Source: Paracoccaceae bacterium (lineage in GTDB: Bacteria; Pseudomonadota; Alphaproteobacteria; Rhodobacterales; Rhodobacteraceae). Taken from it: a DNA stretch of 64,000 nucleotides. A program made the translations under genes and the position numbers. The DNA lies in contig JAHEJA010000028.1 in the NCBI GenBank assembly GCA_024639125.1, forward strand, positions 1-64,000. Reading direction: 5' to 3'. Below the pieces are notes generated by a model, which was not told the origin of the DNA, ran no database searches, and saw only the letters and a list, made by a program, of their open reading frames with translations. Below, piece by piece: positions 45,359-54,034 of this stretch. The stretch's first letter is position 1. Each line of letters starts with the position of its first letter.

Positions 45359-46119
45359 TCAGCCGTCCAACCGCCATCCAACAACAACGCGCTGCCGGTC
45401 ATCAAAGCAGATGCATCCGACGCCAGAAATACGGCTGCACCCATGATGTCCTCAACCTGACCCACACGACCCAATTTGATTTTATCTTCGACCCATGCGC
45501 GCATTTCCGGGCGGTCAAAGGTTGCTTGGGTCAGGGGCGTCAAAATAAACGTCGGACAGAGCGTATTGATCCGTATTCCGAATTTACCCCATTCGATAGC
45601 CATGGCCTTGGTAAAACCTTCAACCGCGTGTTTGCTCGCACAATACACAGCCCGCTCAAGCCCCCCGACATGCGCCATTTGACTGCTGATATTAATCAAA
45701 GACCCGGGCTTGCCAGCCTCAATCAACCCATTGGCCACAGCTTGGGTGATAAAATAAGCGCCTTTGATGTTCAAATCTGACACCACATCAAAATCCGCTT
45801 CGGTGGTTTCTGTTGCTGCACTGTGGCGCGCTGTTCCGGCACTATTCAACAATATATCAAACGGACCGTCAGCCGCGATTGCCGCTTGACAGGCTTGCAC
45901 ATCCGCAACGTCCAATGCCATCGCCTTCGCAGCCATCCCCTGAGCCGTCATTGCGGCAACAACCTCTTCGACAACATCCAACCGGCGCGCCGCGACGGTC
46001 ACTTCTGCCCCCGCTTCACCAAATGCAACCGCAGCCGCTAAGCCAATTCCCGAAGACCCGCCCGTCACAAGAGCGCGTTTACCATCTAATCGAAAACTTG
46101 GTGTTTTGGGCAGCTGCAT
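45355..46119 (-). CDS. SDR-family oxidoreductase
   Basis: The 254-residue short-chain dehydrogenase has TGGSSGIG near residue 17, LLNSAG, the catalytic Ser in NISSQMAHVGG and YCASKHAVEG with catalytic Tyr and Lys. The C-terminal LASDASALMTGSALLLDGGW is typical of classical SDRs of the gluconate/sugar-alcohol type. ATG 46119 is favoured (AGG seven bases upstream, family-like N-terminus); frames extending to 46170 add a poorly conserved leader. It may be cotranscribed with the epimerase gene upstream, which hints at sugar metabolism. The substrate is unknown. Confidence 0.85.
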   Translation of the reverse strand: MQLPKTPSFRLDGKRALVTGGSSGIGLAAAVAFGEAGAEVTVAARRLDVVEEVVAAMTAQGMAAKAMALDVADVQACQAAIAADGPFDILLNSAGTARHSAATETTEADFDVVSDLNIKGAYFITQAVANGLIEAGKPGSLINISSQMAHVGGLERAVYCASKHAVEGFTKAMAIEWGKFGIRINTLCPTFILTPLTQATFDRPEMRAWVEDKIKLGRVGQVEDIMGAAVFLASDASALMTGSALLLDGGWTAD

Positions 46120-46304
46120 TGAAAACCTCATTGAAAACGTTGACCTGATCCATTCCAGACTTAGACCCAAACCCCCCTGTTTTTCAATATATCAAATGAC
46201 ACCATGCCTATCAGAGTTACAATTAACCCCTAGGTCACAGCCCAAAACAACGCGACACGTTAGGCATTCTTTTTGCCAAAAATACTCAAACTAACAACGC
46301 CCAC

Positions 46305-47345
46305 TTACGGCGTGGGGTCCTCTGCTGCATTTAACCGCGAAAAGCGATAAACCGCGGTGTGCGCATAGGGCGTATCAGGGCGCAAGACCGCTGACGGAAA
46401 ATCAGGTTGATTTGGGGCATCCGGCCAAGCTTGGGTTTCCAGTGCAATGCCCGCGCGCGCGCCGTAACCGCGCCCATCTAACCCCTGCCCTTTTGGCAAA
46501 TCCAAACCATCCCCTGTATAAATCTGCAGCCCAACTTCATTGGTTGCGACCTCCATCATCACACCTGCGGTTGGATCACTCAAACACGCCACGACGCGAC
46601 ACGGCTGTTTGCTTTCTGACAAACAGAAATTATGATCGATAAACGTATCCGCCAAAAGCTTGGCTACGCGAAAATCATAGGCATGTCCTGCAACGGTATC
46701 GACCTGACCCAGAGGAATCAAATCATCATCAATCGGCAAATATCCATCGGCTTGCACCTCTAAAAGATGATTGTTGATTGTATCCGTACCGCCCAAATTG
46801 AAATAGCTGTGATGCGCAATCGAACACAGTGTCGCTTTGGTGGTCGTGGCGCTTAGGTCAAACGCCAATGCGCCATCGGCCGCCAAACTTATCTTGGCAC
46901 GGATATCAATTTCACCGGGAAATCCCATATGCCCATCCGGAAGGATCAATTGCATCTCGACCCAAGAGCGGCCCAGTTCAATAATTGTCCAAAGACAAAG
47001 CGACGTTCCATTTGCCCCCCCATGAAGCGCATGCCGGCCCCTGAAATTTACAGGCACTTGATACAGGACGCCATCAATCGCAAAAGCCCCTTTGTCGATA
47101 CGATTGGCAAAACGCCCCACCAAAGCGCCCGCATGACAGAGGGGCCCCAAATAGGGCTCGATGGTCGGCGCGCCCAAAACCAATGGATGCGCAACGCCGT
47201 CAAGACGTAGGTCCTGAAGGCTCGCACCATAGGTCAAAACCGTAGCCGCAAGGCCCCCACCCACAAGCCGCACTTGATGCACATCTTCGCCCGTTGGCAA
47301 CGTGGCGAAATAATCTATTTGGTCTTGGAATGTATCCTGCATCAT
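46305..47345 (-). CDS. galM: Aldose 1-epimerase
   Basis: The 346-residue mutarotase-family protein interconverts alpha and beta anomers of aldoses. Marks include GRFANRIDKGAFAIDG, the His-containing ALHGGANG, catalytic His in IAHHSYFNLGG, and the Glu-containing GIALETQAWPDAPNQ. No signal peptide is seen, so it is cytoplasmic. It is not inside a galactose operon, so the preferred sugar is open; the agl and GH3 enzymes elsewhere in the window would supply aldoses. Confidence 0.9.
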   Translation of the reverse strand: MMQDTFQDQIDYFATLPTGEDVHQVRLVGGGLAATVLTYGASLQDLRLDGVAHPLVLGAPTIEPYLGPLCHAGALVGRFANRIDKGAFAIDGVLYQVPVNFRGRHALHGGANGTSLCLWTIIELGRSWVEMQLILPDGHMGFPGEIDIRAKISLAADGALAFDLSATTTKATLCSIAHHSYFNLGGTDTINNHLLEVQADGYLPIDDDLIPLGQVDTVAGHAYDFRVAKLLADTFIDHNFCLSESKQPCRVVACLSDPTAGVMMEVATNEVGLQIYTGDGLDLPKGQGLDGRGYGARAGIALETQAWPDAPNQPDFPSAVLRPDTPYAHTAVYRFSRLNAAEDPTP

Positions 47346-47381
47346 GTGCCTTTCTTAAAACGTACTGCAATCACCGACGGT

Positions 47382-47843
47382 TTAGCGCAAAGCATCGGGC
47401 AAATTGGCAAGAGCCTCTTGAGCTGAAACAATGGGTAAATCGCTCTCGATCCAGCCTTTGATGTCTCCTTTGCCGACCATCCCGCCTTGGGTATCGACAA
47501 ACCCTTGTATCCCCGCTTTGCGGATTTGTTGCATCAAAAACCCCGTTCTGTTTGCGGTGCGACAGATCAAGGCAATGGGCCGTCCTTGGGCCAAATCGCG
47601 GGCGAGAAATATCTTTTTGCTGAAATCAGCCGAGGTCATATCCAACGGCCAAGCCCCTTTGGCCACGCCCGTTTGCGCCCATTCCTCTGGGCGGCGCACA
47701 TCGATGACACGAATTTCATCCGCTGCCAACGCCGCTTGAACTTGGTCAACCGACCAAACATCGCTCATCTGTGCAAAACCGGCGGTGGCGCATAGAGGCA
47801 TCATAGCGGCCCCATGTAGAAAACGACGACGCGAAAAAATCAT
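47382..47843 (-). CDS. TAT-exported rhodanese-like protein
   Basis: The 153-residue protein has a twin-arginine signal (FSRRRFLHGAAM, cleavage near GFAQ) followed by a single rhodanese domain: VIDVRRPEEWAQTGVAKGAW and the active loop ICRTANRTG with a catalytic Cys. Such periplasmic rhodaneses handle sulfane sulfur or act as sulfurtransfer partners. ATG 47843 has AGGACACAAAC upstream and begins at the signal; the longer frame lies in the cop promoter region. It stands divergent from copA, and a link to copper or thiol stress is possible but unproven. Confidence 0.85.
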   Translation of the reverse strand: MIFSRRRFLHGAAMMPLCATAGFAQMSDVWSVDQVQAALAADEIRVIDVRRPEEWAQTGVAKGAWPLDMTSADFSKKIFLARDLAQGRPIALICRTANRTGFLMQQIRKAGIQGFVDTQGGMVGKGDIKGWIESDLPIVSAQEALANLPDALR

Positions 47844-47992
47844 GTTTGTGTCCTTAATAAACGTAAAATCTGCCCACGACACATTTAGCCGTAAGCCCGC
47901 CGCTGATAATTCGCTTTGGGCGTGCTCCTGTTGTAATCGCCACACCCTAGACGTCAAGGCTCTGAGGTCGCGGGGATAAAGTCATTATGCCC

Positions 47993-48023
47993 TTGACCTT
48001 CTAGTTACTGGAAGGTCTATATG
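47993..48023 (+). promoter_or_regulatory. CueR-type promoter with 19-bp spacer
   Basis: The -35 TTGACC (47993-47998) and -10 TATATG (48018-48023) are separated by 19 bases, which hold the dyad GACCTTC-TAGTTACTG-GAAGGTC (47995-48017). The overlong spacer with a centred CCTTC/GAAGG dyad is the hallmark of MerR-family copper promoters. Transcription should start near 48030, so the in-frame ATG at 48021 cannot be the copA start. Confidence 0.9.
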
Positions 48024-48053
48024 CCGCTTATCTTCGTCACATTTGGACCTGTT

Positions 48054-50516
48054 ATGCCTATTTCTGTTACCCTCTCCCTTCAAGGAATGTCTTGCGGCGC
48101 GTGTTCTGCGCGTGTGGATCTAAAACTTTCTTCGATTGACAGTTTGTCAGACGTTGCGGTCAATCTAGCGGCCCAAACAGCGCGGTTTAGCCTGTCCGAT
48201 GGGGATGCGCTTGCCAATGTGGGAAAAACGCTCTCTGAGATGGGATATGCGGCCCGTATGGCCACAGTGACGCTAAATATCGCTGACATGAGCTGTGCGT
48301 CCTGTACGGGGCGCGTAGAGCGTGGATTGCGGCACATCCTGGGTGTGAGCGAGGCAAATGTGAACCTTGCCAGCAATACAGCCCAGATCACCTATTTCGA
48401 AGGGGTTACCGATCCTCTGGCGTTGGCGCAGGCGGTCACTGCCATGGGCTATCCTGCGACGCCACAGGCCGACGAAGCCCCCATCGACATCACCACCCGT
48501 ACCCAAGCCGAAGCAAAAACCATCGCGCGTCGTGCATTGATTGCAGGGCTTCTTGCGTTGCCTGTGGTCCTTTTGGAAATGGGATCGCATATGATCCCTG
48601 CCCTGCATATGCTGATAGAGCGCACAATCGGACAAACCAACAGCTGGATCCTACAATGCATTTTGACCACTTTGGTCATGATTTGGCCCGGACGGATATT
48701 TTACACCAAGGGTCTAAACGCACTGCGCCACCTAGCACCCGATATGAATTCCTTGGTCGCGCTTGGCACAGGTGCAGCGTATGGATATTCACTGGTTGCC
48801 ACGTTTTGGCCCAGCCTTTTGCCCGAGACATTGCGCGCCGTCTATTTCGAAGCAGCCGCCGTTATCATTGTGTTGATCCTTTTCGGGCGCTGGCTTGAAA
48901 CCCGCGCCAAAGGCCGCAGCGGTGCCGCCATTCAAAGCCTGCTTGGGCTGCAACCCCGAACCGCGCATGTCATCCGAAATGATGCCTTGCAAACCGTGGT
49001 GATCGCCCAACTAAGGGTCGGTGACATGCTGCTTATCAAACCCGGAGAGCGTTTGCCCGTGGATGGGGTGGTCTACGATGGCGACAGCCTTGTGGATGAA
49101 AGCATGATCACAGGCGAACCTATTCCCGTTGCCAAAACCAAAGGCGATATTATCACTGCTGGCACTGTGAATGGGGCGGCGAACCTGTTTGTGAACGCCA
49201 CCCATGTCGGGGCCGAAACGACCTTGGCGCATATCATCCGCATGGTGGAAACCGCCCAAGGCAGCAAGTTACCAATTCAAAGTCTGGTGGATCGCATCAC
49301 CCTATGGTTCGTGCCTGTGATCATCGGCTTGGCCTGTGCGACCGTTGGTGCCTGGATGGTCTTTGGCCCCGCGCCCGCCCTAAGTTATGCGTTGGTCGCC
49401 GGAGTATCCGTTTTGATCATTGCCTGCCCCTGTGCGATGGGATTGGCGACACCCACCTCGATTATGGTGGGCACGGGGCGCGCTGCACAAATGGGGGTTC
49501 TGTTTCGCAAAGGCGATGCTCTGCAACACCTAAGTGCCGTTGATGTCATCGCATTTGACAAAACTGGCACATTGACCCAAGGCCGCCCTGTGCTGAGCGA
49601 ATTCATCACCGCCAAGGGGTTTGATCGCAACACGCTTTTGGCGCGGATCGGTGCGATGGAAAACCAATCCCAGCACCCTATCGCCGCCGCCATCGTGCAG
49701 GCCGCCCAATCCCAAGGGATGATGTTCCCCAGCATAGACAAAATCACCCATGTGACGGGCTTTGGCATAGAAGCACAATTTGACGATGACATCTATCTGG
49801 TCGGTGCGGATCGGTTAATGCGCAAACACGGCGTCGATCTAAGCGACTGGGAGGACACCGAAACGAAACTGGCCGCTGACGGAAAAACGGTTCTCTATGC
49901 CGCGCAAAATGGTCAAATCGCTGCATTGATCGCCGTGAGCGATCCAATCAAAGACACAAGCTATGCGGCTATTCAGGCACTGAAAGCCCGTGGAATAGAG
50001 TTGGCAATGATCACTGGGGACAAACAAGAAACCGCAGACACTATTGCCCGCGCTTTGGGCATAACAACAGTAATTGCCGAAGTGCTACCTGATGGCAAAG
50101 TTGCGGCACTTGAGACGCTAAAAACCAAGGGGCGTGTGGCCTTTGTTGGGGATGGTATTAACGACGCTCCTGCCCTTGCCCATGCGGATATCGGGATCGC
50201 GCTTGGGACGGGTACAGATGTCGCCATCGAAAGTGCTGATGTCGTGTTGATGTCGGGTGATCTAGGCGGCGTTGTGAATGCGCTGTCTGTTTCGCGCCAC
50301 ACATTACGCAACATCAAACAAAACCTCGGATGGGCCTTTGGTTACAACGTGGCTTTGATCCCTGTCGCCGCCGGAGTGCTTTATCCGTTCTTTGGAATTT
50401 TACTCTCTCCGATTTTAGCAGCGGCTGCTATGGGCCTAAGTTCGATTTTCGTCGTAACCAATGCGCTGCGGCTGCGTCATTTGCGTCCAATGATAAATGC
50501 CAAGAAACCGCTATGA
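48054..50516 (+). CDS. copA: Copper-exporting P1B-type ATPase
   Basis: The 820-residue inner-membrane ATPase exports Cu(I). Two N-terminal metal-binding domains have GMSCGACS (Cys14, Cys17) and DMSCASC (Cys81, Cys84). Eight transmembrane helices follow, with the translocation motif CPC at 458-460. The actuator loop has TGEP, phosphorylation Asp502 is in DKTGT, the nucleotide-binding HP motif is in SQHPIAAA, and GDGINDAPAL ends the core. I start at ATG 48054 because the mapped CueR promoter's -10 overlaps ATG 48021. The stop overlaps cueR by 4 bases. Confidence 0.94.
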   Translation: MPISVTLSLQGMSCGACSARVDLKLSSIDSLSDVAVNLAAQTARFSLSDGDALANVGKTLSEMGYAARMATVTLNIADMSCASCTGRVERGLRHILGVSEANVNLASNTAQITYFEGVTDPLALAQAVTAMGYPATPQADEAPIDITTRTQAEAKTIARRALIAGLLALPVVLLEMGSHMIPALHMLIERTIGQTNSWILQCILTTLVMIWPGRIFYTKGLNALRHLAPDMNSLVALGTGAAYGYSLVATFWPSLLPETLRAVYFEAAAVIIVLILFGRWLETRAKGRSGAAIQSLLGLQPRTAHVIRNDALQTVVIAQLRVGDMLLIKPGERLPVDGVVYDGDSLVDESMITGEPIPVAKTKGDIITAGTVNGAANLFVNATHVGAETTLAHIIRMVETAQGSKLPIQSLVDRITLWFVPVIIGLACATVGAWMVFGPAPALSYALVAGVSVLIIACPCAMGLATPTSIMVGTGRAAQMGVLFRKGDALQHLSAVDVIAFDKTGTLTQGRPVLSEFITAKGFDRNTLLARIGAMENQSQHPIAAAIVQAAQSQGMMFPSIDKITHVTGFGIEAQFDDDIYLVGADRLMRKHGVDLSDWEDTETKLAADGKTVLYAAQNGQIAALIAVSDPIKDTSYAAIQALKARGIELAMITGDKQETADTIARALGITTVIAEVLPDGKVAALETLKTKGRVAFVGDGINDAPALAHADIGIALGTGTDVAIESADVVLMSGDLGGVVNALSVSRHTLRNIKQNLGWAFGYNVALIPVAAGVLYPFFGILLSPILAAAAMGLSSIFVVTNALRLRHLRPMINAKKPL

Positions 50517-50899
50517 ATATTTCCGATGTTGCCAAAGCCTCTGGCTTGCCAGCCAAAACAATCCGCTATTACGAAGATATAGGATTGCTCACACCGCAAC
50601 GTGCGCAAAACGGATACCGCAGCTTTAGCGACCGCGATTTGCACAAGCTGACCTTTTTAGGCCGCGCCCGCGCATTGGGATTTTCGATTGATATCTGCCG
50701 AACGCTCTTGGCTCTTTACGAAGACGACAGCCGCGAAAGCGCACAGGTCAAAGCATTGGCCCAAGACCACCTAAAAGCCATAGACGACAAAGTTGACCAA
50801 TTGCTTTCAATGCGTCGGACATTGGCAAATTTGATCGACAGCTGCGCCGGAGATCAACGCCCGGATTGCCCGATATTGGCGGATTTAGGGAAACTTTAA
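50513..50899 (+). CDS. cueR: Copper-responsive MerR-family regulator
   Basis: The 128-residue regulator has the MerR winged helix (MNISDVAKASGLPAKTIRYY), a coiled-coil dimerisation helix and the metal loop CAGDQRPDC, with Cys111 and Cys119 spaced as in CueR. It distorts the 19-bp-spacer promoter upstream of copA when Cu(I) binds. It overlaps copA by ATGA, so the operon is self-regulated. A longer frame from 50330 lies entirely in copA and is rejected. Confidence 0.93.
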   Translation: MNISDVAKASGLPAKTIRYYEDIGLLTPQRAQNGYRSFSDRDLHKLTFLGRARALGFSIDICRTLLALYEDDSRESAQVKALAQDHLKAIDDKVDQLLSMRRTLANLIDSCAGDQRPDCPILADLGKL

Positions 50900-51022
50900 A
50901 GGACCCGTGTAAATCGTTGGCTAAAATAAGTAAAAATTGTTTATAATCAATTATTTAGAGTGTTTTTTAGGTTTACGGGCCAAATTAAACGACTGATGTC
51001 ACCCTTTGGCCCGTATTGCTAT

Positions 51023-52132
51023 TTATCCATGACTTGAATCAAGCAGGCGATGTAATTCTTCGAGTGCGGTTTCAACCATTACGCGGTCAACTTGCTTGCC
51101 GGAAATGCGGATATAATGGCCTTTGCCGTCAGTTTCTTGCCGAAGAACGATCCCGTTCTGCAAACGCCGTTCTTGAAGTACACGGTTTGCTTTATCGGCT
51201 TTGGGACGCCCGCCTTTGCTTGGCGAATCCGCGGCCTGTTCGAATTGGCGCAGCACCGGTTCCATTGCGGCTATGTCTTCGGCTGCCGAACCACCCCGTG
51301 CCATATCCAAAGCGTCACGCAGGGCATTTGCCCCACCCAAACGCAACACGTTCGCCAATCGCAAACCAAAGCGTTCGCTGATCGTTTCCGGTTGAGTCAG
51401 CAAATCGCCAAGGTCTTCGAAGACTTGGGAAAAGCTTCTGATTTTTGATCGTTTGGCTTTGGACCCAGATGCAAACAATGTGTTCACGGCCTCTTCGACA
51501 TTGGCAAACGTTCCGTTCTGAGCGCTAAGCGCAGCGATACGCCCCCGTTCAAAATGGCTAAGATTGGCGCGGATTTCGTTTTCTTCAACCATCGCAACAA
51601 TCGCAGCGGACCCATCTTTGGGCGCGCGAATGAAACATTTGATCGTTGAAAATTTAGTCGCCTGCGTCATGCCAAACAAGGTCTTGACCGCAAGCAATCT
51701 GCGATAACCAGACAAGACGCCATATTTGTACGCATCATGCGCCGACGCTTGGCGTTCATAGATTTCGATGGGCAACCGAAGACCATTTGCCAAAATGCTT
51801 TTGCGCAGCTCCTCCATGTCTTCGTCGTCTAGAATGATCCGATCACGGGTCATGTCATCCGGATCGATTTCAGAGATAGGAATTTCAGCAAGCACAAGGC
51901 CCCTAGCCTGAGCATCGCGAAGGGTTTCGGCATCCTTTGCATCCCGCGCCTGCGCTGCACGGCTATTGGTATCAAGTACGGGCGCAGAAGACGCAACATC
52001 CGCCGCCACCTGTGCGATCGGAGGGGTAAGACTTGCTGAACGATTTTGTGGTGTGGTTTCGCTGCGAAACTCTTCTTCTATGCGCACCAAATCTTCGGGT
52101 TTGGGCATTTCCAATTTACGACGCTTTGCCAT
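51023..52132 (-). CDS. parB: Plasmid partitioning protein ParB
   Basis: The 369-residue DNA-binding partition protein has the ParB/Spo0J N-terminal region (IPISEIDPDDMTRDRI, LRLPIEIY), a conserved block around VEENEIRANLSHFERGRIAAL, a central helix-turn-helix and a lysine-rich linker before the C-terminal dimerisation part. It binds parS and works with ParA encoded 3 bases upstream. The RepB-like N-terminus (MAKRRKLEMPKPEDL) resembles roseobacter plasmid proteins. Adjacent iterons and a Rep protein make chromosomal Spo0J unlikely. Confidence 0.9.
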   Translation of the reverse strand: MAKRRKLEMPKPEDLVRIEEEFRSETTPQNRSASLTPPIAQVAADVASSAPVLDTNSRAAQARDAKDAETLRDAQARGLVLAEIPISEIDPDDMTRDRIILDDEDMEELRKSILANGLRLPIEIYERQASAHDAYKYGVLSGYRRLLAVKTLFGMTQATKFSTIKCFIRAPKDGSAAIVAMVEENEIRANLSHFERGRIAALSAQNGTFANVEEAVNTLFASGSKAKRSKIRSFSQVFEDLGDLLTQPETISERFGLRLANVLRLGGANALRDALDMARGGSAAEDIAAMEPVLRQFEQAADSPSKGGRPKADKANRVLQERRLQNGIVLRQETDGKGHYIRISGKQVDRVMVETALEELHRLLDSSHG

Positions 52133-52135
52133 GAT

Positions 52136-53521
52136 TTATGCCTCCTCTTCTTTCAACATTTGCTCGTCTCGCCACCACGTTCCGAGCAAGATTTCTTTGA
52201 CCTCACCCCAAGTCCGATCAAACGCTTCCCGACCCCGCGCATAAGTATCGCGGTTAAATTCACGGTAATCAATTTCATAGATACCGCTGACCTGCTCGCC
52301 GGCTTGACCGACAAGAGCTGTGAAATCTTGGCGATAGGTGGTCATAAAGTCGCCAAAATATGCTTGGATAACATTCGCCAAATCCGTTTGCTGACCGGCA
52401 TCAAACCGCGTGATCAGCGCACGTACGGCATCCCATTCAAACTTGATCTCGGGAAGCCCATCGCGCCGACGTTGCGAATTTTCACCGTCCTCGATTGATG
52501 AAAAGGTCGAATAGAGCATATCAAAAAACCGGCCTGTTGAATCAAATTCTAAGAAAGATGCCCCCAAAGGAACGAGCAAAATATCAGCCGCCGAAAGCGC
52601 ATTGATCGTCAAATAGCCAAGGGCAGGGGGCGTATCGAGCAGAATAATATCGTAGCTGTCCAGCAATCCTTCGCTTTCAAGAAAGCCTTGTAGAGCATCC
52701 CACAGCGGCCAGTTTCGGGCCTGCATGCGCCAAACCGGAACTTGGAATTCGGCCCAATAGAGGTTCAGCTGGGCACCGATAAGATCGATATTTGGCCAAT
52801 GCGTTGATTGAATGACATCCTGCGCGCGTATCTTTAAGGCTTCGGTAAGGGTTTCATCCAAGGGCAGGGGCGTGTGACCAGCGGCTTCGCGGACTTTGTT
52901 TTCCTCTAGCACATGGGCTGCATAATGCTTGGCCATCAAAGGAAAGGCTGTTTGCCATTCGTCTTCGACTGTGCCGCCCATAATCGAGGTCATTGATCCC
53001 TGACTGTCCAAATCGACAACCAACACCCGATACCCGTCCAATGCGGCAGACATCGCTATATGTGCCGCGGTGCTGGTTTTGCCAACGCCACCCTTAAAAT
53101 TGGCAACGGCGATTGTCTTGGCTTGCACACCTTTGGGACGATAAGAGCGGTAGTTTTTATTTGCGGCCCCTTCTTGGGCAAAGTGATTTCGCAAAAGCAC
53201 CACTTCTTCTAATGTGAACCATTTCGCGCCGCCCTCGCCTTCGCCTTGGGGCAAATCTGGATGCGCTTTTAACACCCGGCGAAAATGGGCAGGGGCCACA
53301 GGAATAAGATATTTGCAGATTTCCCAAGTGGAAAATTTACGCAGCCGCTTTTTCCCATCTGGGGAATATCCCCGCTTGGCAAGGTCATCTCGACCTCGCG
53401 CCACAAAGGCCGCAGCCTTGGCAAAGCGGGACGTGTCAACAGGCCCAGCAAGCTTTTCAGCTGCCTGTGCTGGATCGATGTTTAGAAATTTTGGATGGTC
53501 ATCCGAAGACTTTGTCGTCAT
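52136..53521 (-). CDS. parA: Plasmid partitioning ATPase ParA
   Basis: The 461-residue ATPase has an N-terminal extension of about 130 residues with a winged-helix-like region (FSTWEICKYLIPVAPAHFRR), then the deviant Walker A KGGVGKTSTAA (143-153), VLVVDLDSQGSMT and the Walker B region IILLDTPPALGYL. Long N-terminal DNA-binding extensions are typical of type Ia plasmid ParA, which also autorepress. It moves ParB-parS complexes on the nucleoid. The palindrome TATGCGCATA at 53554-53563, 33 bases upstream of its start, is a candidate operator. Confidence 0.92.
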   Translation of the reverse strand: MTTKSSDDHPKFLNIDPAQAAEKLAGPVDTSRFAKAAAFVARGRDDLAKRGYSPDGKKRLRKFSTWEICKYLIPVAPAHFRRVLKAHPDLPQGEGEGGAKWFTLEEVVLLRNHFAQEGAANKNYRSYRPKGVQAKTIAVANFKGGVGKTSTAAHIAMSAALDGYRVLVVDLDSQGSMTSIMGGTVEDEWQTAFPLMAKHYAAHVLEENKVREAAGHTPLPLDETLTEALKIRAQDVIQSTHWPNIDLIGAQLNLYWAEFQVPVWRMQARNWPLWDALQGFLESEGLLDSYDIILLDTPPALGYLTINALSAADILLVPLGASFLEFDSTGRFFDMLYSTFSSIEDGENSQRRRDGLPEIKFEWDAVRALITRFDAGQQTDLANVIQAYFGDFMTTYRQDFTALVGQAGEQVSGIYEIDYREFNRDTYARGREAFDRTWGEVKEILLGTWWRDEQMLKEEEA

Positions 53522-53553
53522 AATATACCTATGATGTGCTCTGTTTTATTGTA

Positions 53554-53563
53554 TATGCGCATA
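53554..53563. promoter_or_regulatory. Palindrome upstream of parA
   Basis: TATGCGCATA is a perfect 10-bp palindrome 33 bases ahead of the parA start, within a slightly offset ATGTGC...GCACAT repeat (53534-53575). It may be a ParA operator or part of parS. Confidence 0.45.
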
Positions 53564-53738
53564 AACATGGCACATGAAAATGAAAAAGTGAATCACAGAA
53601 TAGAGTTTCCCAAGTAAATTCTAAATATTCAGGAAAAGCAACGCACTATAGTTGAAGTATATTTAGTAATCTTTATAGACTTTGCTTAGAAAAAATTATT
53701 TTTTATCAATAGGTTACATTAGTTTGGGTATCCGAATA

Positions 53739-53830
53739 CGGGTTCAAGGGTGACCAATCACGGGATCAAGGGCACCAATTTACAGGATTAAGGACTCCGA
53801 TTCTCGGGTTTAAGGGAGACCAGATTCGGG
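53739..53830 (+). repeat. Iteron array, 22-bp units (plasmid origin)
   Basis: Four direct repeats of exactly 22 bp begin at 53739, 53761, 53783 and 53805, and a fifth truncated copy at 53827. Each starts CGGG (once CAGG) and follows with a TnAAGG core and then a CC(A/G)A-type element. Such iterons bind Rep_3-family initiators and set copy number. The AT-rich stretch just before (53630-53710) is a candidate unwinding element. Confidence 0.88.
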
Positions 53831-53897
53831 AATAGCAAGATTAGAGACTGTTTTTTCCTACATTAGACCCTGTTTGACATTTCTACCCAATTCTATG

Positions 53898-53976
53898 CTC
53901 TTGGGTCTCCTGTAGATTGGTACCTTTGTTTCTGGGAACAGGATGTCAAAGGGACCCGTTTACAGGAACCTAAGAG
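53898..53976. promoter_or_regulatory. Long inverted repeat before rep (possible Rep operator)
   Basis: CTCTTGGGTCTCCTGTAG at 53898-53915 pairs, with a gap and a few mismatches, with TTACAGGAACCTAAGAG at 53960-53976. A further CAGGA-containing element lies at 53939. Inverted copies upstream of rep genes commonly serve Rep autorepression; here that is inferred. Confidence 0.55.
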
Positions 53977-53980
53977 CGAC

Positions 53981-54008
53981 TTGTTTTGAGGTGCCTTTGT
54001 AGTATACT
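53981..54008 (+). promoter_or_regulatory. Predicted rep promoter
   Basis: TTGTTT (53981-53986) and TATACT (54003-54008) with a 16-bp spacer, 26 bases upstream of the rep ATG. It lies next to the inverted repeat, as expected for an autoregulated initiator gene. Confidence 0.6.
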
Positions 54009-54034
54009 GCTGTGAAAAAGAACAGAGCAGACAT

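Noticed and set aside
48021-48053. Upstream ATG start for copA
   Set aside because: It overlaps the -10 element of the CueR-type promoter, so it would precede the transcription start.
53739-53830. CRISPR array
   Set aside because: Contiguous 22-bp direct repeats without unique spacers, located by a Rep_3 gene: iterons, not CRISPR.
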